Positions 1 to 5,486 of a stretch of DNA of 6,353 nucleotides are shown here, one piece after another. The stretch lies in the NCBI GenBank assembly GCA_030149405.1, contig JASBRM010000333.1, positions 1-6,353 on the forward strand, written 5' to 3'. The DNA comes from Neptuniibacter sp. (lineage in GTDB: Bacteria > Pseudomonadota > Gammaproteobacteria > Pseudomonadales > Balneatricaceae). A program made the position numbers and the translations under genes. Every line of letters starts with the position of its first letter. The stretch's first letter is position 1. The notes under the pieces were generated by a model, which had not been told where the DNA came from, ran no database searches, and saw only the letters and a list, made by a program, of their open reading frames with translations.

Positions 1-682
1 CACGGTCTTTATCCCATGGGCGACTTGCAGCTTCCGGATCATCATTTCTTGTAGACAACGCTCTGGCAGCAGAGAATCCCGCAATACCTAAAGGCGTAGT
101 GGCCATTTCAGCACCGCCCGCAAACATAACATCAGCATCTCCGTACTGGATCATACGCATAGCCTGACCAATGTTATGCGTGCCTGTTGTGCACGCGGTG
201 GTAATTGCGATGTTAGGCCCTTTCAGCCCATATTTGATTGCCAGATTACCGGCAATCATATTGATAATACTGCCCGGTACAAAAAATGGACTCACACGTC
301 TTGGGCCAGAATTACTGAGAATATCGACATTCTTCTCGATCATTGGCAGACCACCAATGCCGGAGCCGATTGCACAACCAATACGGGACGCATTTTCCTC
401 AGTGACTTCAATACCAGAATCATTAAATGCCTGGATTGAAGCAGCTAGCCCATACTGAATAAAGAGATCCATCTTACGAGCATCTTTATTGCTCATATAT
501 TCAGTAACATCAAAATCTTTTACGGAGGAAGAGAAACGAGTAGCAAACGGCTCAGCATCAAAATGCTGTATAGGCGCAGCACCACTTTTACCGGCCAATA
601 GATTGGTCCATGTTTCAGCAACCGAATTTCCAATCGGGCTTAACATTCCAATACCAGTAACAACTACACGTCTACGTGTCAT
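1..682 (-). CDS. fabF: Beta-ketoacyl-ACP synthase II (KAS II), 3' end cut by window
   Basis: FabF condenses malonyl-ACP with acyl-ACP in the cytoplasm, the elongation step of type II fatty acid synthesis. The visible part is the N-terminal 227 codons of a family protein of about 412 residues. The start [18 protein letters not shown] is typical of FabF. The thiolase-fold nucleophile is Cys164 in TTACTTGTH, the same place as in E. coli FabF, and is followed by [12 protein letters not shown] and TPLG. The reading stops near RPWDKDR, so the two catalytic histidines of the C-terminal half lie outside the window and cannot be checked. The ATG at 682 has a GGAG ribosome site seven bases upstream (690-693). 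It lies 119 bases after acpP, behind an intrinsic terminator, so it should be expressed by read-through or from an unseen weak promoter. FabB is less likely, given the N-terminus and the acpP linkage. Confidence 0.97.
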   Translation of the reverse strand, partial: MTRRRVVVTGIGMLSPIGNSVAETWTNLLAGKSGAAPIQHFDAEPFATRFSSSVKDFDVTEYMSNKDARKMDLFIQYGLAASIQAFNDSGIEVTEENASRIGCAIGSGIGGLPMIEKNVDILSNSGPRRVSPFFVPGSIINMIAGNLAIKYGLKGPNIAITTACTTGTHNIGQAMRMIQYGDADVMFAGGAEMATTPLGIAGFSAARALSTRNDDPEAASRPWDKDR

Positions 683-742
683 TGATAATCTCCATAAACA
701 GATAACACAGATGGGAAGCTACAATTTTACTTGCCTGCGGGC

Positions 743-777
743 AAAAGAAAAGCCGCACTATCCAAGATAGGCGGCTT
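743..777 (-). terminator. Intrinsic terminator/attenuator between acpP and fabF
   Basis: Read on the minus strand, a 7-bp stem AAGCCGC/GCGGCTT continues, after one bulged T, into a 5-bp stem CTATC/GATAG with a TTG loop. The hairpin spans 750-777 and is followed by a TTTTCTTTT run at 751-743. It begins 25 bases after the acpP stop. No T-run follows it in the plus direction, so it acts on leftward transcripts. It probably ends most acpP mRNA and lets a minority through to fabF. It may also protect the acpP 3' end from exonucleases. Confidence 0.85.
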
Positions 778-801
778 AGAGAAAATCTTACTTAGGTTCG
801 A

Positions 802-1035
802 TTACTGGTGAGCGTTGATGTAATCGATAGCCAGCTGAACTGTAGTAATTTTTTCAGCTTCTTCGTCTGGAATTTCAGTTTCGAATTCTTCTTCCAGCGC
901 CATTACCAGCTCAACTGTGTCCAGTGAGTCAGCGCCCAGATCTTCAACAAAAGAAGCTTCCTGAGTTACTTCTTCTTCTTTAACACCCAGCTGTTCTGCG
1001 ATGATCTTCTTTACGCGCTCTTCAATGTTGCTCAT
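802..1035 (-). CDS. acpP: Acyl carrier protein
   Basis: ACP carries growing acyl chains as thioesters on 4'-phosphopantetheine and is the shared substrate of FabD, FabG, FabF and PlsX in the cytoplasm. The 77-residue product is the usual size and is very acidic. The DSL prosthetic-group motif is present, with Ser37 (Ser36 without Met) as the attachment site, within [18 protein letters not shown]. The acidic helix after it is the recognition surface for partner enzymes. The ATG at 1035 has an AGGA site six bases upstream (1042-1045). It sits between fabG and fabF with its own good promoter upstream and an intrinsic terminator downstream, which fits a protein needed in large molar excess. Nothing is missing or odd in the protein. 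The identification is secure. Confidence 0.99.
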   Translation of the reverse strand: MSNIEERVKKIIAEQLGVKEEEVTQEASFVEDLGADSLDTVELVMALEEEFETEIPDEEAEKITTVQLAIDYINAHQ

Positions 1036-1091
1036 ATCTCTTCCTATCTTCTTATTAACACCACATACCTGTCTGGTACGCGGAAAGAAAT

Positions 1092-1119
1092 TTTATATAA
1101 AGCCACCCAACAAAATCAA
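1092..1119 (-). promoter_or_regulatory. Sigma-70-type promoter for acpP (P1)
   Basis: On the minus strand, TTGATT (1119-1114) lies 16 bases from TATAAA (1097-1092). TAAAAT, two bases further on with an 18-base spacer, is an equal alternative -10. The expected start is near 1085, giving a leader of about 50 bases before the acpP ATG. It is read from pattern only. Confidence 0.7.
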
Positions 1120-1122
1120 GCT

Positions 1123-1142
1123 GAGAAGCAAAATTCATTCTC
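1123..1142. repeat. 20-bp inverted repeat just upstream of the acpP -35
   Basis: GAGAA (1123-1127) and TTCTC (1138-1142) form an inverted repeat with a 10-base spacer, three bases upstream of the acpP P1 -35. Its centre is about 47 bases before the expected transcription start, a usual place for an activator site. The arms are only 5 bp, so chance is a real possibility. I do not recognise the binding protein. Confidence 0.25.
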
Positions 1143-1155
1143 TATCTGACGGCAC

Positions 1156-1183
1156 ATTATCAACAATTCGAAGAAAAAAACAA
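1156..1183 (-). promoter_or_regulatory. Possible second, upstream acpP promoter (P2)
   Basis: On the minus strand, TTGTTT (1183-1178) lies 16 bases from GATAAT (1161-1156). The -10 is a 5/6 match to TATAAT but the -35 is only 3/6, so this is weaker than P1. A seven-T run lies across the -35 and spacer, and an 8-base direct repeat, GAATTGTT, occurs at 1186-1179 and 1169-1162. It would give a leader of about 110 bases before acpP. Confidence 0.3.
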
Positions 1184-1199
1184 TTCCTTCGTGAGGGTT

Positions 1200-1943
1200 T
1201 TACCCCATATACATGCCACCATTGACCTGAATTGACTCACCAGTAACGTAACCGCCACCCTGACCCGCCAGAAAACCTACTACCGCAGCAATCTCTTCAG
1301 GCTGACCTAAACGGTTCATTGGGATCTGAGACTTCAGCGTTTCTTTGTGCTCATCAGCCAAACCACTGGTCATATCAGTATCAATAAAGCCCGGTGCCAC
1401 ACAGTTAACTGTGATATTACGCGAACCTACCTCACGCGCCAAAGCACGGGTAAAGCCTTCCATACCAGACTTTGCAGCAGCGTAGTTGGCCTGTCCTGCA
1501 TTACCCATAGAAGCAACAACAGAGCTTACACTGATAATTCTGCCCCAACGAGCTTTGGTCATGCCACGCAGACAGCCTTTAACCAGGCGGTACACAGAAG
1601 TCAGATTGGTATTCAGTACGGAATCCCACTCATCTTCTTTCATACGCATCATGATATTGTCGCGCGTGATGCCTGCGTTATTAACCAAAATCTCTACAGC
1701 ACCAAAGTCAGACTGAACAGTTTTTAATACTTCTTCTACAGAGGCAGCATCTGAAACATCCAGAACCAAACCTGTACCTTTAATACCGGATTCTTCAAGG
1801 TAAGCGCTGATAGCACCCGCACCGTTTTCACTGGTAGCAGTACCAACAACCACTGCGCCCTGTTTGCCCAGTTCCTGAGCGATAGCTTTACCTATACCTC
1901 GGGTTGCACCAGTTACCAGTGCGATTTTACCTTCAATACTCAT
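1200..1943 (-). CDS. fabG: 3-oxoacyl-ACP reductase
   Basis: FabG reduces 3-oxoacyl-ACP to 3-hydroxyacyl-ACP with NADPH, the first reduction of each fatty acid cycle. The 247-residue product is a classical short-chain dehydrogenase. It has a TGATRGIG cofactor loop (11-18), NNAG (88-91), and the catalytic set Asn113, Ser141, Tyr154 and Lys158, each offset by three from E. coli FabG. The C-terminus QVNGGMYMG is typical of the family. I chose the ATG at 1943 because MSIEGKIALVTG matches the family start and an AGGA site lies seven bases upstream (1951-1954). The frame stays open to an ATG at 2003, but that would add 20 unconserved residues overlapping fabD. The stop is 164 bases before acpP and the start is 22 bases after fabD, so it is surely co-transcribed with fabD. 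Confidence 0.97.
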   Translation of the reverse strand: MSIEGKIALVTGATRGIGKAIAQELGKQGAVVVGTATSENGAGAISAYLEESGIKGTGLVLDVSDAASVEEVLKTVQSDFGAVEILVNNAGITRDNIMMRMKEDEWDSVLNTNLTSVYRLVKGCLRGMTKARWGRIISVSSVVASMGNAGQANYAAAKSGMEGFTRALAREVGSRNITVNCVAPGFIDTDMTSGLADEHKETLKSQIPMNRLGQPEEIAAVVGFLAGQGGGYVTGESIQVNGGMYMG

Positions 1944-1965
1944 TCTGTTTTCCTTGCTTGAGAAA

Positions 1966-2898
1966 TTACTGAGCCAGAGCCTTTTCAAGACCCGCGGCAT
2001 CACTAATTGCTGCTACGCTCAGAGGTTTGTGTACTTTTTTGTTCAGACCCGATAGAACTTTACCAGGACCACATTCAACAGTACTTTCAATACCTTGCTC
2101 TACCATACCCTGTACACTTTTAGTCCATAAAACAGGACTGTATAACTGGGCCAGTAGATTTTCTTTCAATTCATCAACCGATGCTGGAGCTGCTGCTGTT
2201 ACATTCTGCACAACTGTGATATCTGGCATAGAGATTTCAATCTTAGCCAACTCATCAGCCATCCTTTCTGCAGCAGGCTTCATCAGCGCGCAGTGTGATG
2301 GAACACTTACCGGAAGTGGAATAGCACGCTTGGCACCAGCAGCCTTACAGTTTTCAATTGCACGTTCAACTGCTTCTTTTTGACCCGCAATTACAATCTG
2401 GCCTGGGCAGTTGTAGTTAACCGGTGAAACAACTTCCCCCTGCTCTGCATCTTGGCAAGCCTGCTCAATAGCAGCATCATCCAAACCCAGAATTGCTGCC
2501 ATCGCACCTGTTCCGGCAGGCACCGCTTGCTGCATAAATTCGCCACGCAGCTTAACCAAATTTACGCCGTCCGCGAACTTGATTGCACCAGCACACACCA
2601 GAGCAGTGTATTCACCCAAGCTGTGGCCTGAAACCATTGCTGGTAGCGCACCACCTTGTTCCTGCCAAAGGCGCCATAAAGCAACACCCGCTGTTAACAA
2701 AGCAGGCTGAGTTTTATCTGTCTGATTTAGATCTTCTGCAGGACCATTCTGAACCAGATCCCATAGATCGTAACCGAGAACTTCAGATGCTTCCGCGAAA
2801 GTGTTTTGGATAACCGGGTGGGATTCTGCTAGCTCAGAAAGCATTCCCACTTGCTGAGAACCTTGTCCTGGAAAGACAAAAGCAAGAGTTTGCGACAT
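1966..2898 (-). CDS. fabD: Malonyl-CoA:ACP transacylase
   Basis: FabD moves malonyl from coenzyme A to ACP and so supplies the extender unit for chain growth. The 310-residue length is normal. GQGSQ (11-15) carries the oxyanion-hole Gln12. The nucleophile is Ser93 in GHSLGEY, the carboxylate-binding arginine is Arg118 in KLRGEFM, and the catalytic histidine is His202 in PSHCALM. All are one residue offset from E. coli FabD, so the active site is intact. The ATG at 2898 has a GAGGA site four to five bases upstream (2903-2907). It follows plsX after 101 bases and precedes fabG by 22. In enterics fabH lies between plsX and fabD; here it does not. Confidence 0.98.
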   Translation of the reverse strand: MSQTLAFVFPGQGSQQVGMLSELAESHPVIQNTFAEASEVLGYDLWDLVQNGPAEDLNQTDKTQPALLTAGVALWRLWQEQGGALPAMVSGHSLGEYTALVCAGAIKFADGVNLVKLRGEFMQQAVPAGTGAMAAILGLDDAAIEQACQDAEQGEVVSPVNYNCPGQIVIAGQKEAVERAIENCKAAGAKRAIPLPVSVPSHCALMKPAAERMADELAKIEISMPDITVVQNVTAAAPASVDELKENLLAQLYSPVLWTKSVQGMVEQGIESTVECGPGKVLSGLNKKVHKPLSVAAISDAAGLEKALAQ

Positions 2899-2934
2899 GA
2901 CTTCCTCAAATCGTCAATTTTGAACATGCCCGAA

Positions 2935-2963
2935 ATTATCAGGCGAATTTGGCGTAGTTTACA
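2935..2963 (-). promoter_or_regulatory. Possible promoter in front of fabD
   Basis: On the minus strand, TGTAAA (2963-2958) lies 17 bases from GATAAT (2940-2935). The -10 is a 5/6 match with a TG one base upstream, while the -35 is only 3/6. The expected start is near 2928, a leader of about 30 bases before fabD. The gap is long for a tight operon and no terminator follows plsX, so this would be an internal promoter added to read-through. Confidence 0.35.
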
Positions 2964-2987
2964 GTATTCACAGGTAAATTAAACTGT
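2956..2987. repeat. Nested inverted repeats in the plsX-fabD gap
   Basis: Three overlapping inverted pairs lie within 32 bases: AGTTTA (2956-2961) with TAAACT (2980-2985), TTTAC (2958-2962) with GTAAA (2974-2978), and ACAGT (2961-2965) with ACTGT (2983-2987). The left arms cover the candidate fabD -35. This could be an operator or a weak RNA fold. The region is AT-rich, which raises the chance of accidental repeats. I do not recognise a known binding-site consensus. Confidence 0.35.
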
Positions 2988-2999
2988 GGTCGGGAGTTT

Positions 3000-4031
3000 T
3001 CAGGACAGCTTAAGCTCGATTTCACGGCATATTTTTCTTGGGACATCCTGCTCGATCTCGGCAACCGCCTGATCAAGCGCATAACCGAAGCATTTGCGAT
3101 TCGCAGAACCGTGACTTTTTATCACGATCCCCTGCAATCCAAGCAAGCTTGCGCCATTTCGACGAGAAGGATCCATCTGCCGTTTCAGCTCGTTAAGAAC
3201 AGGGCTGGCAATCAACGCCAGCAAACGCCGATAGAGACCTTTTTTAAAACTTGCCTGAAACTTTCGACTGATCAAACGGGCAAGCCCTTCACTGCTCTTC
3301 AGAGCGATATTTCCGACAAAACCATCACAAACAACGACATCGGCTTTACCTGCGTAAAGGTCATCACCCTCAACATAACCGATGTAATTGAGGCCGCCAC
3401 GCTCTTCGATCAATCTGGAGGCAAGCTTAACCTGCTCGTTACCTTTGACCTCTTCCTGACCGATATTAAGCAAGCCCACGCGTGGCTCATCCATCTCCTC
3501 AACAGCAGCAGCCATTACCGAGCCCATAATTGCAAATTGCAACAAATGCTCAGCACTGCAATCAACATTAGCGCCTAAATCCAGCATATAACAATGCTTA
3601 TCAACCGTAGGCACGGCAGAGATAATTGCCGGGCGATCTATGCCAGGAAGGGTTCTGAGTATATGCCTGCCAAGAACCATTAAAGCTCCGGTATTTCCGG
3701 CACTGATACACGCCTGGGCTTTATGTTCTGAAACGAGTTCAAGCGCTTTATACATAGAGCTGGCTTTGCCATGCCTTAATGCCTGAGCAGGCTTATCTGA
3801 CATGGAGATAACATCCTCGGCATGCACAATTTCGACACGACACGCGACATCCGCATTTAAGCGATTTAACAAAGGAGTTATGGAATCTTTATGACCGACC
3901 AGTTTAGCCGAAAGGTGGGAATGGCGTTTTAAGGCACTAAGTGTAGCAGGAACAGTAACGCGGGGACCGAAGTCCCCGCCCATCACATCAACAGCAATGG
4001 TGTAGTATTCTGACAAGCTGTTATTCGTCAT
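3000..4031 (-). CDS. plsX: Phosphate acyltransferase (acyl-ACP to acyl-phosphate)
   Basis: PlsX turns acyl-ACP plus phosphate into acyl-phosphate, the donor for PlsY in phosphatidic acid synthesis, so it links fatty acid to phospholipid synthesis at the inner membrane face. The 343-residue product has the family blocks in order: DVMGGDFGP (15-23), SAGNTGALM (110-118), DLGANVDC (151-158), [11 protein letters not shown] (189-199), [10 protein letters not shown] (236-245) and a C-terminal [13 protein letters not shown]. The ATG at 4031 overlaps the end of rpmF by 11 bases, which suggests translational coupling. Its AGCAGG purine run abuts the ATG with no spacing. A TTG at 4016 would give an N-terminus closer in length to E. 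coli PlsX but has no ribosome site either. The function is secure; the exact start is not. Confidence 0.96.
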   Translation of the reverse strand: MTNNSLSEYYTIAVDVMGGDFGPRVTVPATLSALKRHSHLSAKLVGHKDSITPLLNRLNADVACRVEIVHAEDVISMSDKPAQALRHGKASSMYKALELVSEHKAQACISAGNTGALMVLGRHILRTLPGIDRPAIISAVPTVDKHCYMLDLGANVDCSAEHLLQFAIMGSVMAAAVEEMDEPRVGLLNIGQEEVKGNEQVKLASRLIEERGGLNYIGYVEGDDLYAGKADVVVCDGFVGNIALKSSEGLARLISRKFQASFKKGLYRRLLALIASPVLNELKRQMDPSRRNGASLLGLQGIVIKSHGSANRKCFGYALDQAVAEIEQDVPRKICREIELKLS

Positions 4032-4203
4032 CCTGCTTGTTAATTACCTGCTTACCACGGTAAAAACCGTCAGCAGAAACGTGGTGACGACGGTGAGTTT
4101 CACCGGTAGTTTCTTCTACAGACAGTGTCGGGTTACCCAGCGCATCGTGTGAACGACGCATATCGCGACGGGAACGTGACTTCTTACTTTTCTGAACTGC
4201 CAT
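4021..4203 (-). CDS. rpmF: 50S ribosomal protein L32 (zinc-free form)
   Basis: L32 is a small, basic protein of the large ribosomal subunit. The 60 residues start [22 protein letters not shown], truncated here to [20 protein letters not shown], and contain the family block [15 protein letters not shown]. No cysteine is present, so this is the form without a zinc ribbon, as in E. coli and Pseudomonas. The tail is acidic (QDDE), as in Pseudomonas. The AGGAG site (4214-4218) is ten bases before the ATG, slightly long. It starts 23 bases after yceD and its end overlaps the plsX start by 11 bases, so it is an operon member with no promoter of its own visible. Confidence 0.98.
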   Translation of the reverse strand: MAVQKSKKSRSRRDMRRSHDALGNPTLSVEETTGETHRRHHVSADGFYRGKQVINKQDDE

Positions 4204-4226
4204 GACTCAATAGCTCCTGGTTCTTT

Positions 4227-4745
4227 CTATTTGTTGTCAGCCTTTAGCTGGGCCAACACACTAAATGGATTCGGTTTTTCATTGTCTTCTGCCACTGCCT
4301 CTGCATCGCCAAAGGAGGTCTGAACTGAGCAATCCTCATGATATGCATCATATGGGAGGCTCAAAATCAATTCCTCTTCTATCACAGGCAGCAGCTCAAT
4401 CTCTTCACCCTCTACAATGAGAGGATCATAACTACGCGGGAGGTTCTTTGCAGCCTCCTCACTGGCAGCGATGCCAAGATTAAATTCTGCCTCTACGGCA
4501 ACACTAGCTGGTTCCAGGCAACGCTGACATATCATATTGACACTGCCGTGCGCCTCTCCTGAGATTGTGCGAATCCCCTGCTGATCAACATCAAACTGCA
4601 GATCAACCGTGATTGCGCCCTCTTTATCGGCAAGAGCCTGACAAAGATTAGGCATATTACCAAGCGCTGTTTCGCCTGATAAACGCACTGCCCGCTCAGC
4701 TAGTTTGCGCGGGTCAACTCTAATAGGTAATGGACCGTTTGACAT
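4227..4745 (-). CDS. yceD: DUF177 protein YceD (23S rRNA accumulation protein)
   Basis: YceD belongs to the DUF177 family. In E. coli and plants, family members are tied to 23S rRNA accumulation or processing; the biochemical mechanism is not settled. The 172-residue product has the family marks: an N-terminal LPIRVDP (6-12), a CQRC pair (Cys73, Cys76) in MICQRCLEP, the acidic block EEELILSLP (123-131), then H136 and C139, and a C-terminal NPFSVLAQLK (159-168). The start at 4745 is fixed by the conserved N-terminus and by an in-frame TAG 15 bases upstream (4758-4760). No Shine-Dalgarno lies at a useful distance. A near-consensus promoter ends ten bases before the ATG, so the mRNA should be leaderless or nearly so. 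It heads the rpmF-plsX operon. Confidence 0.93.
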   Translation of the reverse strand: MSNGPLPIRVDPRKLAERAVRLSGETALGNMPNLCQALADKEGAITVDLQFDVDQQGIRTISGEAHGSVNMICQRCLEPASVAVEAEFNLGIAASEEAAKNLPRSYDPLIVEGEEIELLPVIEEELILSLPYDAYHEDCSVQTSFGDAEAVAEDNEKPNPFSVLAQLKADNK

Positions 4746-4754
4746 AAGCGCGCA

Positions 4755-4783
4755 ATTCTAGGCTCCGATGTCTCTTGTGTCAA
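4755..4783 (-). promoter_or_regulatory. Near-consensus sigma-70 promoter for yceD-rpmF-plsX
   Basis: On the minus strand, TTGACA (4783-4778, perfect) is followed after exactly 17 bases by TAGAAT (4760-4755, 5/6). Only nine bases separate the -10 from the yceD ATG. Transcription should begin between about 4749 and the A of the ATG at 4745, leaving zero to four bases of leader. The in-frame stop upstream of yceD is the TAG of this -10. Confidence 0.85.
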
Positions 4784-4793
4784 AGGTTTAGGC

Positions 4794-4821
4794 TTTAAAA
4801 ACACAAGAAAAACGCTAATAT
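4794..4821 (+). promoter_or_regulatory. Possible maf promoter, back to back with the yceD promoter
   Basis: TTTAAA (4794-4799, 4/6 to TTGACA) lies 16 bases before TAATAT (4816-4821, 4/6 to TATAAT). The expected start is near 4828, a leader of about 28 bases. It is weak by consensus but is the best candidate in the 110-base divergent gap. Confidence 0.35.
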
Positions 4822-4826
4822 TGGCG
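4813..4826. repeat. 14-bp imperfect palindrome over the maf -10
   Basis: CGCTAATATTGGCG pairs in 12 of 14 positions (CGC and AATATT symmetric, one T/G mismatch pair). It covers the candidate maf -10 and could be an operator for a dimeric repressor. I do not recognise the regulator, and its central AATATT is self-complementary anyway. Confidence 0.3.
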
Positions 4827-4855
4827 ACTCATTCAATTCAGCAACCAAAAACCTT

Positions 4856-5434
4856 ATGACACAACTGATTTTAGCTTCCAGTTCTCCGTTTCGCAGGCAA
4901 ATTCTGGATAAGCTTCAGATTGATTACACCTGCATTTCACCAGATATTGACGAGTCAAAGCTAGATAAAGAAACACCCGAACAACTCGTGAAGCGTCTCG
5001 CTGAAAATAAAGCCTTGAAAGTGGCCGATGAAGTATCACAAGGACTGATTATTGGGTCTGATCAGGTTGCTGTTCTGGATGATGAGGTTTTAGGTAAACC
5101 TCATACCCACGAAAATGCAGTTCTCCAGCTAAAAAAACTATCTGGAAACACAGTAACCTTCCTAACCGGCTTAGCCTTGCATAACAGCAAGACCGGCAAC
5201 ACCCAGTCTGAAGTCGTACCCTTTAAGGTAGTTTTCCGCGACTTAACCGATGACATGATAGAGAACTACCTTCGTGCAGAGAAACCCTATAACTGTGCGG
5301 GCAGTTTTAAATCAGAAGCACTTGGCATTGCCCTCTTCGATAAGTTGGAAGGCGAAGATCCCAACACCCTTATTGGTTTACCTTTAATCAGGTTAGTCAG
5401 AATGCTGGAAAACGAAGCCTTTAACGTTCTCTGA
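4856..5434 (+). CDS. yceF: Maf-like nucleotide pyrophosphatase, YceF type
   Basis: The YceF branch of the Maf family hydrolyses modified nucleoside triphosphates; E. coli YceF prefers 7-methyl-GTP, releasing pyrophosphate, and is a cytoplasmic house-cleaning enzyme. The 192 residues carry LILASSSPFRR (4-14) for phosphate binding, IIGSDQVAVLDDEVLGKP (65-82) with the likely catalytic Asp69 and Lys81, and NCAGSFKSEALGI. SDQV rather than DTxV marks the YceF branch over YhdE/Maf. It ends with GLPLIRLVRML, as expected. The start is firm by comparison with E. coli, yet no Shine-Dalgarno is visible before the ATG. It is divergent from yceD and convergent with sppA. It may act on nucleotides released from rRNA or cap-like turnover, but that is inference. 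Confidence 0.95.
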   Translation: MTQLILASSSPFRRQILDKLQIDYTCISPDIDESKLDKETPEQLVKRLAENKALKVADEVSQGLIIGSDQVAVLDDEVLGKPHTHENAVLQLKKLSGNTVTFLTGLALHNSKTGNTQSEVVPFKVVFRDLTDDMIENYLRAEKPYNCAGSFKSEALGIALFDKLEGEDPNTLIGLPLIRLVRMLENEAFNVL

Positions 5435-5452
5435 AATTTTCGAGATAGCAAG

Positions 5453-5479
5453 AAAAAAGGCTCCGATGGAGCCTTTTTT
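5453..5479. terminator. Bidirectional intrinsic terminator between maf and sppA
   Basis: The stem GGCTCC/GGAGCC (5459-5464 with 5468-5473) has a GAT loop and is flanked by six A on the left and six T on the right, so it has the T-run needed in both directions. It begins 18 bases after the maf stop and lies seven bases after the sppA stop on the other strand. It ends both convergent genes. Confidence 0.95.
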
Positions 5480-5486
5480 GTCACGT

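Noticed and set aside
731..744. TTGCC/GGCAA small hairpin next to the acpP terminator
   Set aside because: It has a five-bp stem and no T-run in either direction. It may only be accidental, or overlap the terminator tail.
1066..1078. TACC/GGTA inverted repeat in the acpP leader as a FadR site
   Set aside because: The half-sites point the wrong way for the FadR consensus, and four-bp arms are easily due to chance.
1172..1199. Terminator after fabG (CCT/AGG hairpin followed by a T-run)
   Set aside because: The T-run is good, but the stem is three to four bp with a mismatch and the run starts several bases after it, so termination is unlikely to be strong.
1347..1727. 126-residue plus-strand frame opposite fabG
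   Set aside because: Antisense shadow of conserved FabG coding sequence with no recognisable domain.
1944..2003. N-terminal extension of fabG to an ATG at 2003
   Set aside because: It adds 20 unconserved residues over the fabD end, and the ATG at 1943 has a well-placed AGGA and the family N-terminus.
3111..3578. 155-residue open frame on the plus strand inside plsX
   Set aside because: It is wholly antisense to a well conserved PlsX, and its translation shows no family motif I recognise.
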